A stretch of DNA of 12,911 bases from Candidatus Aerophobota bacterium (GTDB lineage Bacteria; Aerophobota; Aerophobia; Aerophobales; Aerophobaceae): contig DAOVGF010000066.1 of assembly GCA_030672545.1 (NCBI GenBank), positions 1-12,911 of the forward strand. Reading direction: 5' to 3'. The number at the start of each line of letters is the position of its first letter. Position 1 is the stretch's first letter. The notes beneath the pieces were generated by a model that was given only the letters and a program-made list of their open reading frames with translations, was not told the DNA's origin and ran no database searches. The position numbers were made by a program, and so were the translations under genes. Shown in pieces: positions 5,724 through 12,911 of the stretch.

Positions 5724-7272
5724 GATTCAGCCCCCTTGACTTATCCAGAGAAGCTAAATTCCTATAAACTGGAATTAGAGCCTCATAGCATTGTTTGAAA
5801 ACTTCATAAAGTCTCCCATATTCTTCCCGAAGAGTATGGTTTGGTTCTTGAGTTTCCACTATCTTGACTACCTTTTCCGCGGCCACAAAACTCTTAAAAA
5901 TTCCCACGCCCACGCCTCCGGTAATAGCCGCTCCCAGAGAAGTTGCCTCTTCCATTAAGAGAGGTCGAGGGATTGGTCTAGCAAAAACATCAGCCATAAT
6001 CTGTCGGAAGATGACCGATCGGGCTGCTCCTCCAATAGCTCTCACTTCCTTAAAAAAGGGAATCTGCGCTTGCAAAATTTCCAGAATATAATAAAGATTG
6101 AAAACCACTCCTTCAAGAACGGCCCGGATAAGATGAGACCTTTTATGGGTAAGAGTTAAACCGATAAAGGCACCCTTGGCCAGTGGATTCCAATAAGGAC
6201 TCCTTTCCCCCATGAGATAGGGCAAAAAAATCAGATTACCCGCTCCGGCCCCGGCATTTTTAGCTTCCAGATTCATAATTTCGTAAGGACTTAAGGAAAT
6301 TCTCTTCGCCTGGGAGGCTTCAGCCAGGCAAATATTCTCTTTAAGCCATTGATAAGATCCTCCCGCTGCCTGCATCGAACCGTGGGGCATATACATATCG
6401 GGAATAAGATGGCAAAAGGTACCGGTTCTTCTTTGAGAGTCATACACGGGAACCCGGCTGGTGCAAGCAATCCAGGCCGATGAACCCACATAACCATAGG
6501 CTATCCCTTCTTTAACTGATCCAGCTCCCACTGAAGCACAAGGCCCATCTCCTCCCCCAATCACCACGGGCGTACCGGAAGCAAGACCAGTCTCCTCGAC
6601 TACCCTGGCCAGAACCTCCCCCACTATATCGGTAGAAAGATGGGGCGGGGGAAGAATTCCCGGAGAAAGGCCAGCCGCTTCCAGAAGGGATGAAGACCAA
6701 CATTTTTTTTTCAAGTCAAAAAGATTAGTCCCGGAAGCATCGGAATAATCAGTTACCCAAGAGCCGGTTAATTTAAAAATAATATAATCCTTGGCTTGAA
6801 GGAATTTATGGGCCTGCTCAAAAACTTTCGGTTCCTTCTCTTTGACCCACATTATTTTAGCCGCCGAATAACTGGGACTAATACGGTGACCAGTGGTGAT
6901 ATATACGCTCTCCTCTCCTAATTTTTCCCTGATTTTATCGGCTTGCTGCTCTCCTCGTTGATCAGCCCAAATAATAGCCTTACGTAAAGGTCGGCCCTTT
7001 CTGTCCACCGGTAGACATCCCATCATTTGCCCACTGAAGCAGACACAAGCTATTTCCGAAGCAGGAATCCGAGCTTTTTTCAAAAGCTCTCCGGTTGATC
7101 GACAAAATGCTTTCCACCAGTATTCCGGATTCTGTTCAGCCCAGTTTACTTGAGGATAAAAAGTAGGATAAGCACCGAAAGAGCTGGCTAAAAGGTTCCC
7201 TTCCTCATCGAAAAGAGTAGCTTTATCACCCGTGGTTCCTAAATCATGAGCCAAAATAAACTGCCCCTTCAT
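5716..7272 (-). CDS. FGGY-family carbohydrate kinase, xylulokinase-like
   Basis: FGGY kinases phosphorylate pentuloses, hexonates, glycerol or related sugars with ATP. The 518-residue product, counted from the ATG at 7272, spans both FGGY domains: DLGTTG (residues 10-15), WADQR (102-106), the catalytic Asp242 in GGGDGPCASVGAG, and in the C-terminal ATPase half GERSPYW (355-361), IGGAAR (413-418) and EEATSLGAA (441-449). The pattern is nearest to xylulokinases, but FGGY substrates are often mispredicted. An ATG at 7281 in the same frame would add MTI; it is less likely because AGGAG abuts it, while the ATG at 7272 has 9-nt spacing and gives the usual MKxxFILAxDLGTT beginning. The gene begins just beyond the mobA stop and overlaps the HAD phosphatase by 8 nt, so it is probably cotranscribed with both. 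Confidence 0.9.
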   Translation of the reverse strand: MKGQFILAHDLGTTGDKATLFDEEGNLLASSFGAYPTFYPQVNWAEQNPEYWWKAFCRSTGELLKKARIPASEIACVCFSGQMMGCLPVDRKGRPLRKAIIWADQRGEQQADKIREKLGEESVYITTGHRISPSYSAAKIMWVKEKEPKVFEQAHKFLQAKDYIIFKLTGSWVTDYSDASGTNLFDLKKKCWSSSLLEAAGLSPGILPPPHLSTDIVGEVLARVVEETGLASGTPVVIGGGDGPCASVGAGSVKEGIAYGYVGSSAWIACTSRVPVYDSQRRTGTFCHLIPDMYMPHGSMQAAGGSYQWLKENICLAEASQAKRISLSPYEIMNLEAKNAGAGAGNLIFLPYLMGERSPYWNPLAKGAFIGLTLTHKRSHLIRAVLEGVVFNLYYILEILQAQIPFFKEVRAIGGAARSVIFRQIMADVFARPIPRPLLMEEATSLGAAITGGVGVGIFKSFVAAEKVVKIVETQEPNHTLREEYGRLYEVFKQCYEALIPVYRNLASLDKSRGLNRG

Positions 7273-7277
7273 TATAG

Positions 7278-7901
7278 TCATCTCCTCTCTAATTTAGCTA
7301 ATTCATTAGCTCGAGATAAGTCAGATAGAGTATTCACATTGAAGAACAGCCTTTCCGGCCGGCCAAATCTGACTATCTCCTGCTCATTAAGATATCTAAC
7401 TCTAAGACGCGAGAATATGTTACGGACCCGCCGGTTTCCCTGCCTGAGTGATTCTTCGATGAGAGGAAGGATCTCTCGGGAATAAATAGCTACCAGAGGT
7501 TCCATTTGATCACTGAACCGGGGAATGAGAACCTGATAATCCCGGTCAATCCTCAGCATAAACTCAAGCAACTCCGCGCTCAAGAAGGGCATATCACAGG
7601 CCAGTACCAGACTATATTTGGTTTGAGAAAAGACCAGCCCGGAGTAAATTCCCTCCAGCGGCCCCTGGCCGGGAACAATATCTTCTTTTATCTCGACATT
7701 TTTATAGCTCCGGAAACGGTCGGTTCCCTGGGTTACAATAATTATTTTCTCGTCCTGGCACTGAATTAACTTAAGTTGGTCCAGAACCCGGTCCAGAAGT
7801 TTTCTTCCTCCCACCTCAAGAAAAGCCTTCTCTTTTCCTAACCTCTGGCCTTTTCCCCCAGCTAAAATAATCAAATTAGTTGGATTAATCTTCCTCAACA
7901 T
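7278..7901 (-). CDS. mobA: Molybdenum cofactor guanylyltransferase MobA
   Basis: MobA joins GMP from GTP to molybdopterin, making the guanine dinucleotide cofactor (bis-MGD) that formate dehydrogenases of the DMSO-reductase family need. The 207-residue protein has family length and the nucleotidyltransferase signature LAGGKGQRLGKEKA (residues 13-26), GQGPLEGI (78-85) and the metal-binding CDMPF (102-106). It starts at ATG 7901, 4 nt after the fdhA stop, with a G-rich site (GGGG) about 7 nt away that overlaps the fdhA end. This tight link to fdhA supports a dedicated supply of cofactor to the enzyme made just before it. The last residues run into the start region of the FGGY kinase. The related CTP-specific MocA is a less likely alternative because its partners are xanthine dehydrogenase-type enzymes. 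Confidence 0.92.
   Translation of the reverse strand: MLRKINPTNLIILAGGKGQRLGKEKAFLEVGGRKLLDRVLDQLKLIQCQDEKIIIVTQGTDRFRSYKNVEIKEDIVPGQGPLEGIYSGLVFSQTKYSLVLACDMPFLSAELLEFMLRIDRDYQVLIPRFSDQMEPLVAIYSREILPLIEESLRQGNRRVRNIFSRLRVRYLNEQEIVRFGRPERLFFNVNTLSDLSRANELAKLERR
7282..7289 (-). promoter_or_regulatory. Ribosome binding site choosing the FGGY kinase start
   Basis: GAGAGGAG lies within the last mobA codons. It directly touches the ATG at 7281-7279 but is 9 nt from the ATG at 7272-7270, a workable distance. This argues for the second ATG and for translation coupled to the end of mobA. Confidence 0.55.
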
Positions 7902-7905
7902 TTTG

Positions 7906-10617
7906 TTACCCCAGCTTTTCTCGACTTTCCCCCACCTTTTTCACCTTCACGGCACAAACTTTGAACTCAGGAATCTTAGCTATGGGATCAAGGGCATCAA
8001 GAGTAAGAATATTAGCCGCCGCTTCCCGGAAATGGAAAGTCATAAAGACCACTCCCGGAGGTGACTTATCGGTAATCTCAGCTTTGGCTCTTACTTTACC
8101 CCGACGGGAGGAAACCTCCACCATATCACCGGTTTTAAGACCAAGCCCGGCCGCATCCTCAGGATGAATTTCCGCTAAAGCCTCGGGGTAAATCTCATTC
8201 AGTCCCCTGACTCTCCGACTCATAGTTCCGGTATGCCAGTGGAAAAGAGTTCTTCCGGTGGAAAAAATAAAAGGATATTCTGAATCAGGAAGCTCAGCCG
8301 GCTCACCATAATGGGTGGAATGAAACTTACCTAACCCCCGACTGAATCTTCCCCGGTGCAGGAATTTGGTTCCGGGATGCTCCGGGTAAGGACAAGGCCA
8401 CTGCAGACTCCCTTTTTCTAATCTGGGGAAACTTACTCCCCCGTAAATCGGAGTCAAAGAAGCGACTTCCTCCATAATCCGGCCAGGCGAGGAATAACTC
8501 ATTGGTTGGCCCATTTTCTCGGCCAAACTACAAATTATCTCCCCATCAGCTCGAGCCTCACCCGGCGGAGAGAGAGCCTGACGTACCCGCTGAATCCTTC
8601 GCTCAGTATTGGTAAAGGTACCTTCCTTTTCAGCAAAACAGGCGGCGGGTAAAACCACATCTGCAAAATCGGCTGTTTCTGTAAAAAAAATATCCTGGAC
8701 TACCAGAAAATCAACTTTGGCTAGAGCGGCTCGAGTGCGAGAAGAATTAGGATCTGACAACGCCGAGTTTTCTCCCATAATGTAAAGGGCCTTGATTTCA
8801 TCTTTCTCAATAGCCTGAATTATTTCCATTACGGTCAATCCCGGCTTATCCGGTAAGCTGGTCGACCAGGCTTCTTCAAATTTTCTACGCACAGCAATAT
8901 CATCTACCGGCTGGTATCCCGGGTAAACATCAGGTAAAGCCCCCAGATCACAGGCTCCCTGAACATTATTTTGACCCCTCAGGGGGTTCACCCCACAACT
9001 TCTCTTCCCTATCTTTCCACATAACATAGCCAGGTTGGCCAGGGTAAGAACGTTATCGGTCCCGCTAACATGTTGAGTTATTCCCATAGCGTAGAGAATG
9101 GTTGCTCTCTCTGAGCCGGCGTAAATCCGAGCCGCTTCTTTTATCAGATCCGCCGGGACCCCGGTGGTTTCCTCAACCTGCGAAAGGATATACTCCTTGA
9201 CCACCCGGGTAAATTCATCGAATCCTTCCGTTCTTTTTCCCACAAATTCCTCAGCCAAAAGCCCTTCCTTTAGAATTACCTTCATCATTCCGTTGAAAAG
9301 GGCTACATCAGTACCCGGTTTATGTCTAAGCCAAACATCGGCCAGCTCAGCCATCTCTGTTTTTCGTGGATCAGCCACAATTAGACGAGCTCTATTATTC
9401 CGAAGAGCAGCTTTCACTTGAAGAGCAATTATGGGATGGGTCTCTGAGGTGTTAGAACCGGTAATTAAAATACAATCGGCCTCCTCGATTTCCCCAATGG
9501 AATTGGTCATGGCTCCGCTACCAAAACTCCGGGCTAATCCGGCTACCGTGGAAGCATGACACAGTCGGGCACAGTGGTCCACATTATTAGTACCTATCAC
9601 CGCCCGCATAAATTTCTGAAAAAGATAATTTTCTTCGTTAGTGCACTTAGCCGAAGAAAGACCGGCCATACTATCCGGACCAAAATCCCTTCTTATCTGT
9701 GGCAACTTTTTTGATATCAAAGTAAGGGCCTCATCCCAACTGGCTTGGTAGAACTTCCCTTCTTTCTTAATTAAAGGCGAAGTTAACCTATCCGAGGAAT
9801 GGACAAACTCGAAGCCAAACTTACCCTTGCTGCAGAGCCAACCTTGATTAACCACACTCTCCGGAGAGGAGGTGACCTTGATAATCCGGTTGTTCCTAAC
9901 ATTAAGCTCAATATTGCAGCCACAGCCACAGTAAGGACACACTGTTTCCACTTTCTTTAGCTCCCATTCTCTCCCCTCGAACTTCCTCCCCTTTTCGGTC
10001 AAGGCTCCTACCGGACAGACCGAAAGACAGTTACCACAAAAGACGCAGGGACCTTCAGTGAGAGATCGATCAAGACCGGTGGAGATTAGGGTGGCAAATC
10101 CCCGCTGGCTAAAATCAAGAACTGAGCAGCCTTGCACTTCCTCACAAACAGTGACACATCTTCCACATAGAATACATTTGCTGTTGTCCCGGCTGATAAA
10201 AGGATTTTCCTCCCGGATGGGATAAATTGACCTTTCACCCAAAAAGCGAGAAGAAGAAACCTTCAGTTGATAAGCATATTTTTCCAGCTCACAATTACCG
10301 CTCTTTTCACAGGTTAAGCAATCCAGGGGATGATCGGAGAGAATAAGTTCCAGAATTATTTTCCTGGCTTTTTTTACCCGCTCACTATTAGTGAGAACCT
10401 CCATTCCCTCACTTACCGACAAAGTGCACGATGCCATAAGATTTTCTTTTCCCTTTACTTCAACCACACAAAGCCGGCAGGCACCGGTTGGTGAAATTCT
10501 TGAATCATAGCAAAGATGAGGAATTTCGATTCCCATAGACTGAGCAGCTTGCAGGACACTTTGGTCCTCCGGAACAGTTAATTTCGTCCCGTTAATTATC
10601 AGATTAACCTTCCGCAC
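7906..10617 (-). CDS. fdhA: NAD(P)-linked formate dehydrogenase catalytic subunit, cysteine type
   Basis: This 903-residue iron-sulfur molybdo- or tungstoenzyme should interconvert formate and CO2 in the cytoplasm. Domains in order: a 2Fe-2S ferredoxin domain (C36, C47, C50, C64); a NuoG-type His-Cys3 cluster site (H96, C100, C103, C109); a two-cluster ferredoxin domain (C148/C151/C154/C158 and C191/C194/C197/C201); then the molybdopterin oxidoreductase domain with its own 4Fe-4S site (C227, C230, C234, C262). The metal ligand is Cys353, codon TGT, with His354 in RLCHASTVAGL, so this is the cysteine and not the selenocysteine form. The MGD-binding C-terminal domain includes GRTLFHWHTG near residue 785. 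The start chosen is GTG at 10617, with GGGAGG 6 nt upstream, giving a classic ferredoxin beginning. A 21-residue longer frame is open upstream but lies wholly inside the partner gene. It overlaps that gene by 14 nt. Confidence 0.93.
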   Translation of the reverse strand: MRKVNLIINGTKLTVPEDQSVLQAAQSMGIEIPHLCYDSRISPTGACRLCVVEVKGKENLMASCTLSVSEGMEVLTNSERVKKARKIILELILSDHPLDCLTCEKSGNCELEKYAYQLKVSSSRFLGERSIYPIREENPFISRDNSKCILCGRCVTVCEEVQGCSVLDFSQRGFATLISTGLDRSLTEGPCVFCGNCLSVCPVGALTEKGRKFEGREWELKKVETVCPYCGCGCNIELNVRNNRIIKVTSSPESVVNQGWLCSKGKFGFEFVHSSDRLTSPLIKKEGKFYQASWDEALTLISKKLPQIRRDFGPDSMAGLSSAKCTNEENYLFQKFMRAVIGTNNVDHCARLCHASTVAGLARSFGSGAMTNSIGEIEEADCILITGSNTSETHPIIALQVKAALRNNRARLIVADPRKTEMAELADVWLRHKPGTDVALFNGMMKVILKEGLLAEEFVGKRTEGFDEFTRVVKEYILSQVEETTGVPADLIKEAARIYAGSERATILYAMGITQHVSGTDNVLTLANLAMLCGKIGKRSCGVNPLRGQNNVQGACDLGALPDVYPGYQPVDDIAVRRKFEEAWSTSLPDKPGLTVMEIIQAIEKDEIKALYIMGENSALSDPNSSRTRAALAKVDFLVVQDIFFTETADFADVVLPAACFAEKEGTFTNTERRIQRVRQALSPPGEARADGEIICSLAEKMGQPMSYSSPGRIMEEVASLTPIYGGVSFPRLEKGSLQWPCPYPEHPGTKFLHRGRFSRGLGKFHSTHYGEPAELPDSEYPFIFSTGRTLFHWHTGTMSRRVRGLNEIYPEALAEIHPEDAAGLGLKTGDMVEVSSRRGKVRAKAEITDKSPPGVVFMTFHFREAAANILTLDALDPIAKIPEFKVCAVKVKKVGESREKLG

Positions 10618-12911
10618 CTGTGTCCTCCCGACTCCTGGCTTGTTCCAAGTCACAGCGCAAACATCTCTTAGCTTCCTCACCGGCTGCCTCCTCCCCTATT
10701 CCCAACTCAACTTCAGAGAAGTCCTTCTTCCTCTGACTGGCTTCTCGAGTCGGAAGCCTCACCCTTCGATTCTGCACAGCTTCGACTTCTTCCAGGCGAA
10801 AACTATCAAAGACTCTTTTTCTAATAGGAAAGGAAACCCTCAATACTTTTCCCCTGAGATATTTATCAATGGCCAGAGCAGCTCTTTCGCCGGAAGCTAT
10901 TGCCTCTACTACCGTGGCCGGCCCAGTCACCAGGTCACCGCCGGCAAAGACGCCGGCTTGACTGGTAGTTAGGGTATTTTTTTCCACCACAACGGTTTCC
11001 CAGCCCGTGACCGCAATGGAGGAGGGCAGATAAGAGAGGTCACCTAATTGGCCAATACCCAGTATTACCAGATTGCTTGGCAAAAAGAAGGCCGAGTTTT
11101 TTAGGGGAACAGGTTTTCTTCTTCCGCTTTCATCGTAATCCCCCAGTCGTATCTTCAAACACTCTACCGCCCTGACCTGGCCGTTTTCTCCCATAATTCT
11201 AATGGGAGCGGCTAAATAAAGAATTTCTATTTCCTCCTCTTCAGCAGCTCTAATCTCACTTTCCAGAGCGGGCATTTCTTCCCGAGACCGACGGTAAAGA
11301 ATTCTCACCTTTTCAGCTCCCAGACGCAAAGCGGTACGCGCTGAATCAATGGCCGCATTCCCCCCTCCTATCACCGTCACCTCACCCTTGACTACTGGTG
11401 GCCGGCCCAGATTTACCTCCCGTAGAAACCCAACCGCACCCAGTACCCCCTTTAGGTTTTCTCCGGGAATGTGCAATCTCCGACTTTGATGAGCCCCGGT
11501 GGCCATAAATATAGCCTTATATCCCATATCCGAGAGATCATCAAAGGCCAGATCCTTTCCGATTTCTACTCCTTTCTTGATCTCTACTCCCATATCTTCA
11601 ACCGCCAGTTTGATTTCCCGGGCCACCAGGTCTTTAGGGAGGCGATAATCGGGTATTCCCACGGCCAGCATTCCCCCAGCTACTTCAAGCGCTTCAAAAA
11701 TGGTCACCTGGTATCCCCATCCGGCTAAATAATGAGCCGCACTAAGTCCGGCCGGCCCGGAGCCAATAACAGCTATCTTCTTCTTGTTTTGAGCAGACGG
11801 AGGCTCAAAGTTCGCCAGATTATTCCGGTAAACCCAGTCACTGACAAACCTCTTCAAGGCATTGATAGCTACCGGTTCATCCAGTTCGGACCGGCGGCAT
11901 TTGCTCTCGCACATATGATAACAAACCCGCCCCGAGATTCCTGGAAAAGGATTGCGCTGGAAAATCAATTTGTAGGCCTCTTCATATTTTCGGGCCGCAA
12001 TCAGTCCTACGTACCCGGGAACATCTATTCCCAGAGGACACACATTCTGACAGGGTGAGGTAAACAAACTCTCACAACTGCAGGCCGGACAAAATCTGTC
12101 TTCGATATGAGAGAGATACTCCTCTGAAAAATAGCGTAGAGTGGAGAGTACCGGATTGGGGGCCGTTTGACCCAAACCACACAGAGAGCTATCCTTGACT
12201 ACCCGGGCCAGTTCTTCCAGCAACTTCAGATCTTCCTTTTTTCCTTCACCTCGGGTAATCCGGGTGAGAATCTCCAGCATCCTTTTGGTTCCTAGGCGGC
12301 AGGGAACACATTTGCCGCAGGATTCATCCTGGACGAAATCCAGAAAAAACCTGGCAATATCAACCATACAGGTGTTATCATCCATTACTACCATGCCACC
12401 GGAGCCCATTATGGCTCCCAGCTTCTTCAAGGAATCGTAATCAATGGGTGTATCTATGTGGCGCTGGGGAATACATCCTCCAGAGGGACCTCCTATCTGA
12501 ACCGCCTTGAACTTCCTACCCCGGGGCACCCCTCCCCCAATATCAAACACAACCTTTCTTAAAGTCGAGCCGATGGGAACTTCCACCAGCCCGGTGTTCT
12601 CTACTTTGCCGGCCAGAGCAAAAATCTTCGTCCCCTTACTTGTCTCCGTTCCTACTTCAGTGTAATGCTCCACTCCCTGGAGAAAAATATAGGTAACATT
12701 GGCCAGAGTCTCTACATTATTAATGCAGGTAGGACGATTCCAGAGGCCTGATTGAGCCGGAAAAGGAGGCCGGGACCGGGGCATTCCCCTTCTTCCTTCA
12801 ATGGAAGCAATCAAGGCAGTTTCCTCCCCACACACAAAAGCTCCCGCTCCTTGTTTTATGTATATCTCAAAAGAGAAATCACTACCAAGAATGGAATTCC
12901 CCAAAAAACCC
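10604..12911 (-). CDS. NuoF-GltD/NfnB fusion flavoprotein, electron-transfer subunit of the formate dehydrogenase (5' part missing)
   Basis: The frame is open to the right edge, so the N-terminus is outside. The visible 768 or so residues are numbered here from the Leu codon at 12904. They begin inside the NuoF NADH/FMN domain (GAGAFVCGEETALI, 20-33), pass the SLBB-like segment and reach the 4Fe-4S motif C196-x2-C199-x2-C202...C242. A Cys-rich linker follows (C272, C275, C277, C285, C289, C328, C332, C336), matching the two-cluster N-terminal domain of GltD/NfnB. Then come an FAD Rossmann motif (GSGPAG, 381-386), a second dinucleotide site (GGGNAAID, 513-520) followed by YRRSREEMPA typical of NADPH binding, and AGGDLVTGPATVVEA. 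The tail carries CLRC (748-751). It should pass electrons between NAD(H), NADP(H) and the adjacent FdhA. Similar fused partners are known for NADP-linked acetogen formate dehydrogenases, as I recall. Confidence 0.9.
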   Translation of the reverse strand, partial: GFLGNSILGSDFSFEIYIKQGAGAFVCGEETALIASIEGRRGMPRSRPPFPAQSGLWNRPTCINNVETLANVTYIFLQGVEHYTEVGTETSKGTKIFALAGKVENTGLVEVPIGSTLRKVVFDIGGGVPRGRKFKAVQIGGPSGGCIPQRHIDTPIDYDSLKKLGAIMGSGGMVVMDDNTCMVDIARFFLDFVQDESCGKCVPCRLGTKRMLEILTRITRGEGKKEDLKLLEELARVVKDSSLCGLGQTAPNPVLSTLRYFSEEYLSHIEDRFCPACSCESLFTSPCQNVCPLGIDVPGYVGLIAARKYEEAYKLIFQRNPFPGISGRVCYHMCESKCRRSELDEPVAINALKRFVSDWVYRNNLANFEPPSAQNKKKIAVIGSGPAGLSAAHYLAGWGYQVTIFEALEVAGGMLAVGIPDYRLPKDLVAREIKLAVEDMGVEIKKGVEIGKDLAFDDLSDMGYKAIFMATGAHQSRRLHIPGENLKGVLGAVGFLREVNLGRPPVVKGEVTVIGGGNAAIDSARTALRLGAEKVRILYRRSREEMPALESEIRAAEEEEIEILYLAAPIRIMGENGQVRAVECLKIRLGDYDESGRRKPVPLKNSAFFLPSNLVILGIGQLGDLSYLPSSIAVTGWETVVVEKNTLTTSQAGVFAGGDLVTGPATVVEAIASGERAALAIDKYLRGKVLRVSFPIRKRVFDSFRLEEVEAVQNRRVRLPTREASQRKKDFSEVELGIGEEAAGEEAKRCLRCDLEQARSREDTGAEG
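10624..10629 (-). promoter_or_regulatory. Shine-Dalgarno site fixing the fdhA GTG start
   Basis: GGGAGG on the minus strand is followed by ACACAG and then GTG at 10617. It sits inside the last codons of the upstream flavoprotein gene, so the two subunits are probably translated in a coupled way. Confidence 0.6.

Noticed and set aside
9555..9560. Selenocysteine at the formate dehydrogenase active site
   Set aside because: The codon at the RLCH position is TGT (Cys), with no in-frame TGA in the gene.
7906..10617. Respiratory complex I subunit NuoG instead of formate dehydrogenase
   Set aside because: The N-terminal clusters are NuoG-like, but the intact molybdopterin domain with Cys353-His354 and the MGD-binding C-terminus, plus mobA next door, point to formate dehydrogenase.
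10618..10680. Longer fdhA beginning 21 codons upstream
   Set aside because: The added residues lie wholly inside the upstream flavoprotein gene and resemble no ferredoxin N-terminus. The GTG at 10617 has GGGAGG at 6 nt and gives the expected beginning.
10640..12440. Several plus-strand open frames of 80-110 codons opposite the flavoprotein gene
   Set aside because: They show no recognisable motifs and lie opposite strongly conserved minus-strand coding sequence. The same holds for the other plus-strand frames in the window.
12902..12904. TTG as the start of the NuoF-GltD gene
   Set aside because: The codon is an internal Leu. The frame remains open to the window edge and reads GFLGNSILGS, which matches the interior of NuoF, so the gene is truncated by the window and does not start here.
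1..12911. CRISPR array, tRNA or rRNA genes, transposase or phage genes
   Set aside because: I saw no regularly spaced direct repeats, no cloverleaf or rRNA-like sequence and no transposase or integrase motifs. The only mobile-like item is the small noncoding repeat at 515-620.

Overview
The window shows a bacterial, probably anaerobic chromosome segment in which every supported gene lies on the minus strand, so the biological order runs from the right edge to the left. Bacterial Shine-Dalgarno sites precede most genes. Base composition is moderate, and nothing clearly places the organism in a phylum. A molybdenum or tungsten formate dehydrogenase of the soluble NAD(P)-linked type, a molybdenum-cofactor gene and nickel-hydrogenase maturation genes suggest formate/H2 redox metabolism, as in acetogen-like or fermentative anaerobes. 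Dispersed-looking palindromic repeats between genes are a further trait common in genomes of uncultivated bacteria (recalled, not searched).

Region A (about 12911 to 7278): a flavoprotein that joins a NuoF-like NADH/FMN module to a GltD/NfnB-like FAD/NADPH module enters from the right edge without its N-terminus. It overlaps a cysteine-type formate dehydrogenase catalytic subunit (fdhA). The molybdenum cofactor guanylyltransferase mobA follows after 4 nt. Together they look like a formate dehydrogenase operon whose electron-input partner carries two pyridine-nucleotide sites.

Region B (7272 to 4290): a FGGY sugar kinase, a HAD phosphatase and an epimerase of the Rpe/AlsE family are packed with overlaps or short gaps and continue directly from mobA. 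The epimerase has signature residues closer to allulose-6-phosphate 3-epimerase than to standard ribulose-phosphate epimerase. Kinase, epimerase and phosphatase could together interconvert ketoses.

Region C (4289 to 1419): after a 98-nt gap with a candidate promoter come argD (acetylornithine aminotransferase), a ROK sugar kinase, a possible 24-codon small ORF starting on the ROK stop codon, and pncC (NMN deamidase, CinA C-terminal type).

Region D (1418 to 1): hypB and hypA, the GTPase and metallochaperone that load nickel into [NiFe]-hydrogenases. hypB is interrupted by two apparent single-base insertions although its motifs are intact, which means either recent inactivation or sequence errors. 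hypB and hypA are separated by 224 nt holding a 106-bp terminal-inverted-repeat element and two small perfect hairpins. An 11-bp stem lies just after hypA.
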